Assembly (NCBI GenBank): GCA_913057945.1
Contig: CAJXOF010000003.1
Span: 124,001 to 188,000, forward strand
Length of the DNA: 64,000 nucleotides
From: an uncultured Hyphomonadaceae bacterium
GTDB lineage: Bacteria; Pseudomonadota; Alphaproteobacteria; Caulobacterales; Hyphomonadaceae
Direction of reading: 5' to 3'
Part shown: positions 26,149-33,971 of the stretch, piece by piece
Layout: each line of letters opens with the position of its first letter
Numbering within the stretch: the first letter of the stretch is position 1
The notes under the pieces: model-generated
The model's input: only the letters and a program-made list of their open reading frames with translations
The model's database searches: none
What the model was told of the DNA's origin: nothing
Program-made: the position numbers and the translations under genes

Positions 26149-27587
26149 TGGATGATGCCCCCCAGATGAGCGACAAGGCGGCGGCTTATGCTCCAACAGC
26201 CGAGAGCCTGCGCGCACATGCTGCGCCGAACTGGTTCCGGGATGCGAAGTTCGGCATCTTCGTTCATTGGGGGCCGTATTCCATACCGGCCTTTGCACCG
26301 CACAAGAGAGCCATGGACCAGCTAGGCGATGCTGGAGGTGAGGTTTCATTTGCAGATACGCCATACTCGGAATGGTACCAGAACACGATGCTTTTTGAGG
26401 ATGGTGCGACGGCTGCGTATCATCGCGCGACGTATGGGGAAGATTATTCCTATGAGCGGTTCGGCGAGGCGTTCAATGCGGCGCTGGAGGGGTGGGACCC
26501 TGTTTCCTGGGCGCAGCTCTTCAAGCGGTCCGGGGCGCGCTATGTGGTTCTGGTCACCAAGCATCATGATGGCTTCGTGCTGTGGCCAAGCGATGTTGAG
26601 AACCCCAACAAGGCGGGCTGGCACGCGACGCGCGACGTGGTAGGAGAGCTTGCCGCTGCGGTGCGGGCCGAAGGGCTGAAGTTCGGGGTGTATTATTCCG
26701 GCGGGGTGGACTGGACGTTCAAGCACAAGCGGATCGAGAGCTTTGCCGATTTCATGGTGTCGATGCCGGGCGAGGCGGAAGGTTATACAGCTTATGCCAA
26801 TGCGCATTACGATGAACTGATCGAGCGCTACCAGCCGGACTATCTGTGGAATGACATCGCCTATCCGAGTGCGCAGGCCTCGTTCGATATCCTGGCGAAA
26901 TATTACAACACGGTCCCTGAGGGGCTGACCAATGATCGCTGGATCACGCCGGACGGGATCTTGCCCGAGGGAGCGTTCGACAAGCCTGAAGGCCTGACCG
27001 GCCTGTTGCCCCCGATGCCGCAGGTGTGGGATGCGCGCACGCCGGAATACGGCATGTTCGACCGTATCCTGCCCTTCCAGTGGGAGACGACGCGGGGCAT
27101 GGGGCACTCGTTTGCATATAATCGGAACGAGACGGATGAAGACTATATCACCCGTGATGGCATAGCGGCCATGCTGGCGCGGTCTGCCTGCTTCAATGGC
27201 AATGTGCTGCTGAATGTCGGCCCGCGGGGGGATACGCGTATCCCGCCTGGCCAGGCCTCCCGGCTTGAGGCCGTCGGCGCCTGGCTTGGGGCTGTAGGCC
27301 CGGCGATCCAGGATACCCGGCCGGTTGCGCTGCCGGAGACCGAAGTGGCGGGTGTCCCCATCGGGGCGACACGCAATGGCAATACGCTGTACCTGCACCT
27401 GTTCGGGGTACCGGGTGCGGTGTCGCTGGATATCCGGCTGCCAGAGGGCGTGGCTCAGGTCCGGTCGGTCAGACAGCTTCAGGGCGCGGTCACCGACTGG
27501 TCAACCGAGGCAGGCACCCTCCACATCACCGTCCCCCAATGGGCCGACACCGCCGTCCAGATCCTTGAAATAGAGGACAAGGGATGA
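26145..27587 (+). CDS. Alpha-L-fucosidase, GH29 (copy 2)
   Basis: The 480-residue protein is a second GH29 fucosidase with its own N-terminus (about 76 residues, beginning MMDDAPQMSDKAAAYAP) and a remainder identical to copy 1 from WYQNTMLFEDG to the end, including the nucleophile region DYLWNDIAYPS. No signal peptide is present. The start overlaps the fuconate dehydratase stop; an ATG one codon on is also possible. Divergent fronts with perfectly identical backs imply recent gene conversion or a recent partial duplication. Any difference in substrate range must come from the N-terminal section. Confidence 0.92.
   Translation: MMDDAPQMSDKAAAYAPTAESLRAHAAPNWFRDAKFGIFVHWGPYSIPAFAPHKRAMDQLGDAGGEVSFADTPYSEWYQNTMLFEDGATAAYHRATYGEDYSYERFGEAFNAALEGWDPVSWAQLFKRSGARYVVLVTKHHDGFVLWPSDVENPNKAGWHATRDVVGELAAAVRAEGLKFGVYYSGGVDWTFKHKRIESFADFMVSMPGEAEGYTAYANAHYDELIERYQPDYLWNDIAYPSAQASFDILAKYYNTVPEGLTNDRWITPDGILPEGAFDKPEGLTGLLPPMPQVWDARTPEYGMFDRILPFQWETTRGMGHSFAYNRNETDEDYITRDGIAAMLARSACFNGNVLLNVGPRGDTRIPPGQASRLEAVGAWLGAVGPAIQDTRPVALPETEVAGVPIGATRNGNTLYLHLFGVPGAVSLDIRLPEGVAQVRSVRQLQGAVTDWSTEAGTLHITVPQWADTAVQILEIEDKG
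26373..27587 (+). repeat. 1215-bp identical direct repeat, copy B
   Basis: Second copy of the repeat at 23636-24850. The flanks differ on both sides: upstream lies the divergent fucosidase N-terminus, downstream the aldo/keto reductase instead of the dehydratase. Recombination between the copies would remove 2737 bases and the dehydratase gene. Confidence 0.9.
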
Positions 27588-28576
27588 CACGAGCCACATT
27601 CCCAGACATGCCAGATTACGGGCTCGGTGCTGCCGGGCTTGGAAATCTCTATACTGAGGTTTCGGACGATGATGCCCAAGGCGCACTCCAGGCGGCACTG
27701 GAAGCGGGGCTGCGCTATATTGATACCGCCCCATTTTATGGTCACGGCCTCAGCGAGCAAAGGGTCGGTGCATTCCTTCAGGCTTCTGGCGCCAGCCCGG
27801 TGATATCGACCAAAGTCGGTCGTCAGTTAAGGCCGGCGGGTAACCAGCCCATTCCAGATAATGGCTTCGCCTCGCCAGCTCCCTTCATTCCAAAGTTTGA
27901 CTATTCTGCAGAAGGGATACGCGCCTCCTTTGCTGACAGCCAGAAACGGCTCGGAGTCCGATCTGTCGATATACTTCTGCTGCACGACATTGGTGAAGTG
28001 ACTCATGGCGCCGCACATCAGGAGGTTTTCGACCAAGCCATTACGGAGGCGCTGCCGGAAATGGCTGCCTTGAAAGCGGAAGGTAAGACCAAGTGGATCG
28101 GGCTCGGCGTTAACGAGATAGAAGTGTGCCAGCAAGTGCTTGACCGCATGGATCTCGATGTCTTGCTGATTGCCGGTCGTTACACCTTGTTGGAGCATGC
28201 GACATCTGCGCCATTCCTGGATGAATGTCATCGCCGCAATGTGAAGGTCATCATTGGTGGGGCATTCAATTCTGGCCTGCTCGCGGCATCGGATGATGAG
28301 CCGTTGCGATATGACTATGCTGAAGCTCCCCTTTGGGCGATAGAGCGTGTCCAGCACCTTCGAGACTTTTGCGCGGCGTATGATACGGCCCTGCCGGCAG
28401 CCGCGCTTCAGTTCTGCCGCGCCCATCCGGCGGTTGTTTGTGTCATACCCGGTGCCCGTAACGCCGCGCAAGTTCGCCAGGTGGTTGGCTGGACGCAGTC
28501 GCCGATTGACCCCCAGTTTTGGGATGCGCTGAGGGAGCGAGGCTTGATCTCTCCCGACGCGGTGGTGCCATCATGA
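27584..28576 (+). CDS. Aldo/keto reductase, probable L-fucose dehydrogenase
   Basis: The 330-residue protein belongs to the D-threo-aldose/L-fucose dehydrogenase group of aldo/keto reductases. The tetrad is visible as aspartate and tyrosine in YIDTAPFYGHGLSE, lysine in ISTKVGRQL and histidine in ILLLHDIG. It would oxidise L-fucose to L-fuconolactone with NAD(P), the first step of the non-phosphorylative pathway. It overlaps fucosidase 2 and the following lactonase by ATGA, so the step that consumes free fucose is coupled to the one that makes it. Confidence 0.9.
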   Translation: MTRATFPDMPDYGLGAAGLGNLYTEVSDDDAQGALQAALEAGLRYIDTAPFYGHGLSEQRVGAFLQASGASPVISTKVGRQLRPAGNQPIPDNGFASPAPFIPKFDYSAEGIRASFADSQKRLGVRSVDILLLHDIGEVTHGAAHQEVFDQAITEALPEMAALKAEGKTKWIGLGVNEIEVCQQVLDRMDLDVLLIAGRYTLLEHATSAPFLDECHRRNVKVIIGGAFNSGLLAASDDEPLRYDYAEAPLWAIERVQHLRDFCAAYDTALPAAALQFCRAHPAVVCVIPGARNAAQVRQVVGWTQSPIDPQFWDALRERGLISPDAVVPS

Positions 28577-29415
28577 ACAGCAAGATTGATACCCATATGC
28601 ACGTCTGGAAGATGGCCCGTGGTGATTATGACTGGCTGACACCGGACCTGAGTGGGATCTATCGGGATTTCGGGATTGATGATGCTTGGGGAGACGCAGC
28701 CAAAGCGGGCGTTTCAGGTGTCATCCTTGTTCAGGCAGCAGCCACGGCGGCTGAAACAGATTACATGCTGTCCATTGCTGCTAATGACAATCGTGTGGCG
28801 GGGGTTGTGGGGTGGGTCGACTTTGAGGCGCTATCCGCGAGCGAGAATGTTGCCCGGCTGGCCGAGAATCCCAACATAGTGGGCCTGCGGCCTATGATTG
28901 CGGACCGGCCTGATCCGGATTGGATTCTGAGGCAGGACTTAAAGCCGGCCATCGAGGCTATGGAAGCGGGCGGGCTTGTTCTGGATGGACATGCCCATCC
29001 GGACCTTGTGCCTGTGATGAGCAAGCTGGCAGATCGCCACCCACAGCTTCAGATCGTTCTGAATCATGGCGGAAAACCACCGATCGAATCGCGCCAGCTC
29101 GATACTTGGTGCGAAGACATCGCTCATCTGGCACGGCGAAACAATGTGGCCTGCAAGATATCGGGCCTGCTGACAGAGGCGGGGGTGTATACGGATGATG
29201 AGGCCATTGGCAGTGTCGTCTGCCATCTTGGGGCCTGTTTTGGAGCGGACAGACTTCTTTGGGGAAGTGATTGGCCGGTCCTGACGCTTGCCTCTACGTA
29301 TGAAAGCTGGATGGCACAAAGTGAGCGCTTGTTTGAGCGCTATTTCCCAGACCATCAGGAGGCAATCTGGAGCGGTAATGCTGAGCGGATCTATTTCGGA
29401 CGCAGGGGAGAATGA
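28573..29415 (+). CDS. Amidohydrolase, probable L-fuconolactonase
   Basis: The 280-residue protein has the amidohydrolase_2 barrel, with the metal motif HMH in KIDTHMHVWKMARGDYDWL, a histidine in VLDGHAHPDLVP, QIVLNHGGKPPI and LLWGSDWPV near the C-terminus. Related enzymes hydrolyse L-fucono-1,5-lactone to L-fuconate. The ATG at 28573 overlaps the reductase stop, and the following SDR gene starts one base after its stop. The order dehydrogenase-lactonase fits the pathway exactly. Confidence 0.9.
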   Translation: MNSKIDTHMHVWKMARGDYDWLTPDLSGIYRDFGIDDAWGDAAKAGVSGVILVQAAATAAETDYMLSIAANDNRVAGVVGWVDFEALSASENVARLAENPNIVGLRPMIADRPDPDWILRQDLKPAIEAMEAGGLVLDGHAHPDLVPVMSKLADRHPQLQIVLNHGGKPPIESRQLDTWCEDIAHLARRNNVACKISGLLTEAGVYTDDEAIGSVVCHLGACFGADRLLWGSDWPVLTLASTYESWMAQSERLFERYFPDHQEAIWSGNAERIYFGRRGE

Positions 29416-29416
29416 T

Positions 29417-30154
29417 GTGGGTCGACTGAAGGGAAAAACAGTACTTGTGACCGCAGCGGGAGCTGGCATCGGGCGCGAGTCCGCAGAGGCTTTTGCACGG
29501 GAAGGCGCGAAGGTCGTTGCAACGGATATTGATCCGAGAGCCTTGTCGAGCCTCCCGTCTGAAAGTGGCATCATGACAGAAGTCCTGGATGTGACCGATC
29601 AGGCCGCAATTGAAGATATCTGTCGGAGACACACGGACCTCGACATTCTGTTCAATGTTGCCGGGTGGGTTCACAGCGGCACAATCCAGGAATGTGAACG
29701 CGCAGACTGGGACCGGTCGATCCTGATAAACCTCACCTCGATGTATGAGTTATCGCGTGCGGTCCTGCCTAATATGGTAAGCAGAGGCGGTGGTGTCATC
29801 CTGAACATCAGTTCGGTTGCTTCGAGCATCACCGGCGTTTCGAACCGCTTTGCATATGGGGTGACCAAGGCTGGCGTCATTGGTCTGACCAAGGCCATCG
29901 CAAAAGACTATGTCGACAAAAGAATCCGCTGCAATGCGATTTGTCCGGGAACGGTTGATACGCCATCCCTGCAGGAGCGAATGAGGGCGCAAGGCGATTA
30001 TGAGGCGGCACGCGAGATGTTTGTCTCCCGTCAGCCAATGGGGCGGTTGGGAACAGCCCGCGAGATATCCAGCCTCGCGTTGTATCTCGCTTCCGACGAG
30101 GCCTCTTTCACTACCGGGGCTATTCACACGATTGATGGCGGTTGGACAAATTAG
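29417..30154 (+). CDS. SDR oxidoreductase, probable 2-keto-3-deoxy-L-fuconate dehydrogenase
   Basis: The 246-residue classical short-chain dehydrogenase has the nucleotide motif TAAGAGIGRESAEAF, serine in NISSVASS and the YxxxK pair in FAYGVTKAG. In the known pathway an SDR oxidises 2-keto-3-deoxy-L-fuconate to 2,4-diketo-3-deoxy-L-fuconate, and its place between lactonase and FAH-type hydrolase fits that step. The start is taken as GTG 29417, with GGGGAG a few bases upstream; the frame itself is open much further upstream. DFVD-type specificity cannot be read from the sequence. Confidence 0.88.
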   Translation: MGRLKGKTVLVTAAGAGIGRESAEAFAREGAKVVATDIDPRALSSLPSESGIMTEVLDVTDQAAIEDICRRHTDLDILFNVAGWVHSGTIQECERADWDRSILINLTSMYELSRAVLPNMVSRGGGVILNISSVASSITGVSNRFAYGVTKAGVIGLTKAIAKDYVDKRIRCNAICPGTVDTPSLQERMRAQGDYEAAREMFVSRQPMGRLGTAREISSLALYLASDEASFTTGAIHTIDGGWTN

Positions 30155-30165
30155 GAGTTGAGAAT

Positions 30166-31008
30166 ATGAGGCTCTTGAGAGTTGGTCCGCTTGGACGTGA
30201 AAGACCAGCAGTGCTGGACGCGAATGGAGACATTCGCGATGTCAGCGACCTTATTGACGATTGGGATGGGGCGGCACTCGCGGAGGAGGTCCTGAAGCAG
30301 TTGCGCCGGGTGGATGTTTCCAGCTTGCCGAAAATGGATCCGGGGAGCAGGATCGGCCCATGCGTTGCAAGTGTCGGGAAGTTCATCTGTATCGGGTTGA
30401 ATTATGCCGACCATGCCGAAGAAACCGGGGCGGAAGTTCCCGCAGAACCGGTTATCTTTTTCAAGGCGACAAGCGCCATCTGTGGGCCAAATGACAAGTT
30501 GGAAATTCCGCGGCGATCTGAAAAGACCGATTGGGAAGTCGAACTGGGCGTGGTGATTGGCAAGGAAGCGAAATATATTGCTGAGGAAGATGCGCTGGAA
30601 TACGTGGCGGGTTATTGCATCATCCACGACGTGTCGGAGCGGGCGTTCCAGCTTGAGGGCACCGGCCAGTGGGTGAAGGGAAAGAGCGCTGACACCTTTG
30701 GGCCCATAGGGCCGTGGCTTGTCACGCGAGATGAGGTGGATGATCCGCAGGCGCTTCAAATGTGGCTGGATGTCAACGGGGAAGCCATGCAACGCGGAGC
30801 GACGTCCACTATGGTATTTGGGGTGTCCCACCTCGTGAGTTATCTTTCCCAATACATGAGCCTGCAACCCGGGGATATCATTTCGACAGGGACACCGCCG
30901 GGTGTCGGCCTGTCGAAGACTCCGCAACGGTTCCTGCGGGCAGGCGACATTGTTACTTTGGGCATCAGCGGATTAGGCGAGCAGAGACAGGCCTGCGTCG
31001 ATGCCTGA
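30166..31008 (+). CDS. FAH-family hydrolase, probable 2,4-diketo-3-deoxy-L-fuconate hydrolase
   Basis: The 280-residue protein has the fumarylacetoacetate hydrolase fold: GLNYADHAEETG with the catalytic histidine, the metal-binding glutamates in DWEVELGVVIGKEAKYI, KGKSADTFGPIGPWLVT and ISTGTPPGVGL. In the non-phosphorylative route it splits 2,4-diketo-3-deoxy-L-fuconate into L-lactate and pyruvate. The ATG at 30166 is preceded by GGAG. It completes the set of five fucose enzymes without any kinase or aldolase being needed. Confidence 0.9.
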   Translation: MRLLRVGPLGRERPAVLDANGDIRDVSDLIDDWDGAALAEEVLKQLRRVDVSSLPKMDPGSRIGPCVASVGKFICIGLNYADHAEETGAEVPAEPVIFFKATSAICGPNDKLEIPRRSEKTDWEVELGVVIGKEAKYIAEEDALEYVAGYCIIHDVSERAFQLEGTGQWVKGKSADTFGPIGPWLVTRDEVDDPQALQMWLDVNGEAMQRGATSTMVFGVSHLVSYLSQYMSLQPGDIISTGTPPGVGLSKTPQRFLRAGDIVTLGISGLGEQRQACVDA

Positions 31009-31058
31009 CGGCCTTAGCGTTAAAATCTCAAAGAAGTGAAGGAAGGTGAGTGAAGACC

Positions 31059-32114
31059 ATGGATACCCACACATTGAAGGCACGGTTCCAGGCATCCGTC
31101 GAAGCACCTGCAACACGGGACAAATTGGTCGCATTGGCGAGACGCTGCGCTGACGCAGGCGGAAAGGCTTCTGCGCAAGACCGTATGGAGATTGCCGCCG
31201 CACTGGCCCATACGGCATTCCTCGCCCCTGACCGTACGACCGAAATCTATGATGCACTTGCAGAAGGCTGGTGCGGGCGGGTTGTCAGAGCGACCCCCAT
31301 TGAGGGGTTTGACAGGCCTCCCGAACTTGCGCCGCAGGGCTTGTGGGACGAATACTGGGGCATCGTCGAGGATGGCCTGGCCGGTGAACTGGACGCTTTG
31401 TCCATCACGCAACGCACAGCGGCGCTCGGACAACATTCAGACGAAGCGACGATCGCCCGCATAGCAGAAATGTCCCACAAGTTCGAAGGCGTTACAGAAG
31501 CGGCTTCGGGGGACGTGCCAGACCTTATCAAGCTCTCAACACTCGCAGCGTGTCCGAAGGGCTCGCTAGGCGCTGAGTTTCATAATCTTATCGTGGACAA
31601 CAAATTTGATCTCGAAGTTCTAGATCGGAGCGAGATTGGGATCGGCAAATTGCCGACGCCACTTGATTACCTCAATACGAGGATGCTGCAGGCGCACGAT
31701 CTCTGGCATATCACAGCAGGATATCAGACGACCGCGCTTCACGAGATTGCTATCTCAGCCTTTCAGATGGCGCAATTCGGGCACAATTACTCGGCCCAAT
31801 TCCTTTCGATCACCGCTGTGATCGGGGCGTTGGGGCCTGGCAAGTCCTACCGCTTCCTGATGGATACAATTAGCAGTGCCTGGGTGCATGGCCGTGAGTC
31901 GCCCGCCCTTATCTTGATTGCGTGGGAAGACGTCTGGGACCAACCTGTCGACCAGATCCGCCGGACCTTTGGTATTAAAGCCTATGAAAGTCCGTATCCG
32001 GCGGACATCATTGAACGCAAACAGGGACTGATGGAAAAAATTGAGTTTGTGAAAGGCATTCTTCGCCGCCTGATGGCGCCATTCTCACGAACATACCAGT
32101 TGAACCAGCCTTGA
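31059..32114 (+). CDS. Coq4-like protein
   Basis: The roughly 351-residue protein carries the Coq4 family metal motif HDLWHITAGYQ (about residue 213), followed by a conserved acidic residue in LHEIAISAFQMAQFGH. Coq4 is needed for ubiquinone synthesis, where it removes the ring carboxyl group. This protein is longer than typical Coq4 through an N-terminal extension of about 100 residues. It lies right after the fucose operon and before a hairpin-rich leader, with no other quinone gene near. Its role here may be a related catabolic reaction. The start could also be GTG 31050. Confidence 0.75.
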   Translation: MDTHTLKARFQASVEAPATRDKLVALARRCADAGGKASAQDRMEIAAALAHTAFLAPDRTTEIYDALAEGWCGRVVRATPIEGFDRPPELAPQGLWDEYWGIVEDGLAGELDALSITQRTAALGQHSDEATIARIAEMSHKFEGVTEAASGDVPDLIKLSTLAACPKGSLGAEFHNLIVDNKFDLEVLDRSEIGIGKLPTPLDYLNTRMLQAHDLWHITAGYQTTALHEIAISAFQMAQFGHNYSAQFLSITAVIGALGPGKSYRFLMDTISSAWVHGRESPALILIAWEDVWDQPVDQIRRTFGIKAYESPYPADIIERKQGLMEKIEFVKGILRRLMAPFSRTYQLNQP

Positions 32115-32122
32115 TGCTGGTA
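32105..32122 (+). terminator. Hairpin at end of Coq4-like gene
   Basis: ACCAGC and GCTGGT form a perfect six-base stem around the stop codon of the Coq4-like gene. There is no T-run, so it is a weak terminator candidate. Confidence 0.3.
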
Positions 32123-32573
32123 GTAGCAGCGTCAAGAGAGAGTGAGGCGACTGGATGGGGTGTTTAGCGTCAGAAACTCGCTAAATCCATCCGTTAGACA
32201 ACACCTTCAGGGTGTGCGGGAGAGAGCGCCGAACGAAAGGCTCTGTCCGCAAACGCACGCCTGCTGAAATCTTGAGGACAAGACAGTGCTAATTGCGCTC
32301 ACTGTTTTTCTGAATGGTGAAAAACAGTATCTGGCCATGCGGATCGCCCGCAAAATACAGTTCAAATTCATCTGACAGCACTTTGAAAGCAGCTATTTGC
32401 GTAGACAAGACTGCTGAACCAGCCTCTCAGGCTTGTTGCGATGCCCAATTCTCTTGCTGGTCTGCTGCAACAATCCGTGCGGCGGCAATCAAGACTTGTT
32501 GCAAGCAAAAATGCTCCCTTGAGTGAGTAGCGTGCAGCAATTCGAAAGCAGATCATGAACAGTTGGGCCGGCC
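32115..32573 (+). ncRNA. 459-base gene-free, hairpin-rich leader upstream of M20 operon (candidate riboregulator)
   Basis: This long gap has no convincing gene; a 70-codon frame at 32314-32526 lacks a ribosome site and family features. It has many paired segments: GGATGG (32154-32159) with CCATCC (32188-32193) enclosing TTTAGCG (32164-32170) with CGCTAAA (32180-32186); ACACC (32202-32206) with GGTGT (32212-32216); and GCGG...AGAGC with GCTCT...CCGC around 32217-32250. Further on are two mutually exclusive hairpins near 32284-32329, and GCAACAA (32468-32474) can pair with TTGTTGC at 32434-32440 or at 32497-32503. This is the pattern of an aptamer plus expression platform. I cannot assign it to a known class. 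Confidence 0.45.
32284..32310 (+). terminator. Rho-independent terminator within the leader
   Basis: ACAGTG (32284-32289) pairs with CACTGT (32301-32306) and is followed by TTTT. Bases 32302-32311 (ACTGTTTTTC) can instead pair perfectly with GAAAAACAGT at 32320-32329, which would disrupt this stem. The two states could act as terminator and antiterminator for the M20 operon. Confidence 0.5.
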
Positions 32574-33968
32574 TTGAGTGAAACATTCGATAATCTTCCG
32601 CCCGTTAACTACGTGGTCAGCGAAGAAGAGCGCGTTGCGCTTGAAGCCGCGATTGATATCGAGGAGCTGACACAGACTGCGCTCGCATTGGGGAATATAG
32701 ACAGCCCCTCGATGAGCGAAGCTTCGGCCGCGCAATTCGTGTTCGACTGGCTGGAGACCGAAGGTTTTGCCCCACGGAAAGTCGGCGCGACGCCGGAACG
32801 GCCGAACATCATTGCGACCTATGGCGGCAAGGGTGACGGCAAAAGCCTCCTCTATACCGCTCACCTTGATACGGAGAGCCCGACCTGGGAGCCGGATCTC
32901 GATGCGCATAAATTCCGGCCGGAGACGCTGGCAAATCCGGAATGGAACCAGTGCTGGCTCGAAGATGGAGCCTTTCACGGTTACCCGATCTCCAATGACC
33001 GCGGGCCGATGGTATGTTTCCTCATGGCAGCGAAGGCCCTGAAATCCTGTGGTATCGATTTGTCAGGGCGACTTTATATTACGGCGTCCCCCGGCGAGAT
33101 CGGCCCTGAGCCGATCGAGGAAGCGAGAGGCGTTCAGTATATGGGCAAGGAAATCGGGACGCATTACGCCTTCTATCATGGCGGCGTGTCCCCCGATTAC
33201 GCCATCGCGGCCGAAGGGTGCGATTTCGGTCTGACCTGGGTCGCCTCTGGCTATGCCGTGTTTCGAATCCAGCTGTTTGGGGAGGGTGTTTTCACGCCGC
33301 TTCTGGAGAGTCCCGAACGCGCTTCGGACCACCCGAACCCGATCTATCGTCTCGGAGACACAATCCAGTCGGTTCTCGACTGGGGACGCGCGTATGAGCA
33401 GGAAAACATCTACACCTCATCCGGCGGCGTCTCGAAACCCAAGACTCAGATTTCATCAGTTCGGGGCGGCGTGCCGTACGCGTTTGGGGCCGGAACCGAG
33501 ATTTGCTCCCTGTATCTGGAAGTTGGCTTGCCGCCGCATGTTGAGATCGGACAGGTGCACAGAAGTCTCGAAAGCCATCTGAGGCAGCAGGGCATTGGTG
33601 AGTTCAGCCTGGAGCCGGTAGTGGTCCGACACGGATTTGCGGCCGATGAAAACCGGGTCGCGCCGCTTGTTTCTGCCGTGGATGCGGCGACCCGAGACGC
33701 GCTTGGGGAACCCTTGAAACTGGCGCATCCGGTCTATTCCAGTATGTGGCGAGACCATAACGTGTTCAACATGAACCGTATCCCTGCTGTGACGACTGGC
33801 TTTCCCCGCTGGAGGCCGACACCTGAAGACATGGTCAAGAGCACCTTGATTTACGCGCTGACGGCGTTGTCCCTTTGTGGCAGAGCGCCCGCAACGGAAA
33901 ACAAAAAACCGCTGAGCGGTTCCGATGTCTATGGCGAGAACCCATTTTCGTCTGCCGGAGTATCCTGA
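32574..33968 (+). CDS. M20 family metallopeptidase/amidohydrolase
   Basis: The 464-residue protein is an M20-type zinc hydrolase, a family that cuts peptide, N-acyl or N-carbamoyl bonds. It has a YTAHLDTES metal motif, a small lid domain in the middle and a late SMWRDHNVFNMNRIPAVTTG segment with the final metal histidine. The usual EE pair is represented by PEPIEEARG. The only in-frame start after an upstream stop is TTG 32574, which is weak. An ATG at 32555 opens an eight-codon frame shifted by one base that ends across it, so a leader peptide or a frameshift at the very start is possible. An MFS carrier gene follows after three bases. Confidence 0.82.
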   Translation: MSETFDNLPPVNYVVSEEERVALEAAIDIEELTQTALALGNIDSPSMSEASAAQFVFDWLETEGFAPRKVGATPERPNIIATYGGKGDGKSLLYTAHLDTESPTWEPDLDAHKFRPETLANPEWNQCWLEDGAFHGYPISNDRGPMVCFLMAAKALKSCGIDLSGRLYITASPGEIGPEPIEEARGVQYMGKEIGTHYAFYHGGVSPDYAIAAEGCDFGLTWVASGYAVFRIQLFGEGVFTPLLESPERASDHPNPIYRLGDTIQSVLDWGRAYEQENIYTSSGGVSKPKTQISSVRGGVPYAFGAGTEICSLYLEVGLPPHVEIGQVHRSLESHLRQQGIGEFSLEPVVVRHGFAADENRVAPLVSAVDAATRDALGEPLKLAHPVYSSMWRDHNVFNMNRIPAVTTGFPRWRPTPEDMVKSTLIYALTALSLCGRAPATENKKPLSGSDVYGENPFSSAGVS

Positions 33969-33971
33969 ATC

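Noticed and set aside
23636..27587. The direct repeats as ends of a composite transposon.
   Set aside because: The repeated unit is itself the fucosidase coding sequence; there is no transposase or terminal inverted repeat.
32217..32283. Resemblance to a glycine riboswitch (GGGAGAG, CGCCGAA) or to the GGACAAGAC string of a guanidine riboswitch.
   Set aside because: The strings are in the wrong order or lack the rest of the conserved core, so no class could be assigned.
32314..32526. A 70-codon plus-strand frame in the M20 leader.
   Set aside because: No ribosome site, unusual composition rich in cysteine, serine and lysine, no family match, and it overlaps the paired RNA segments.
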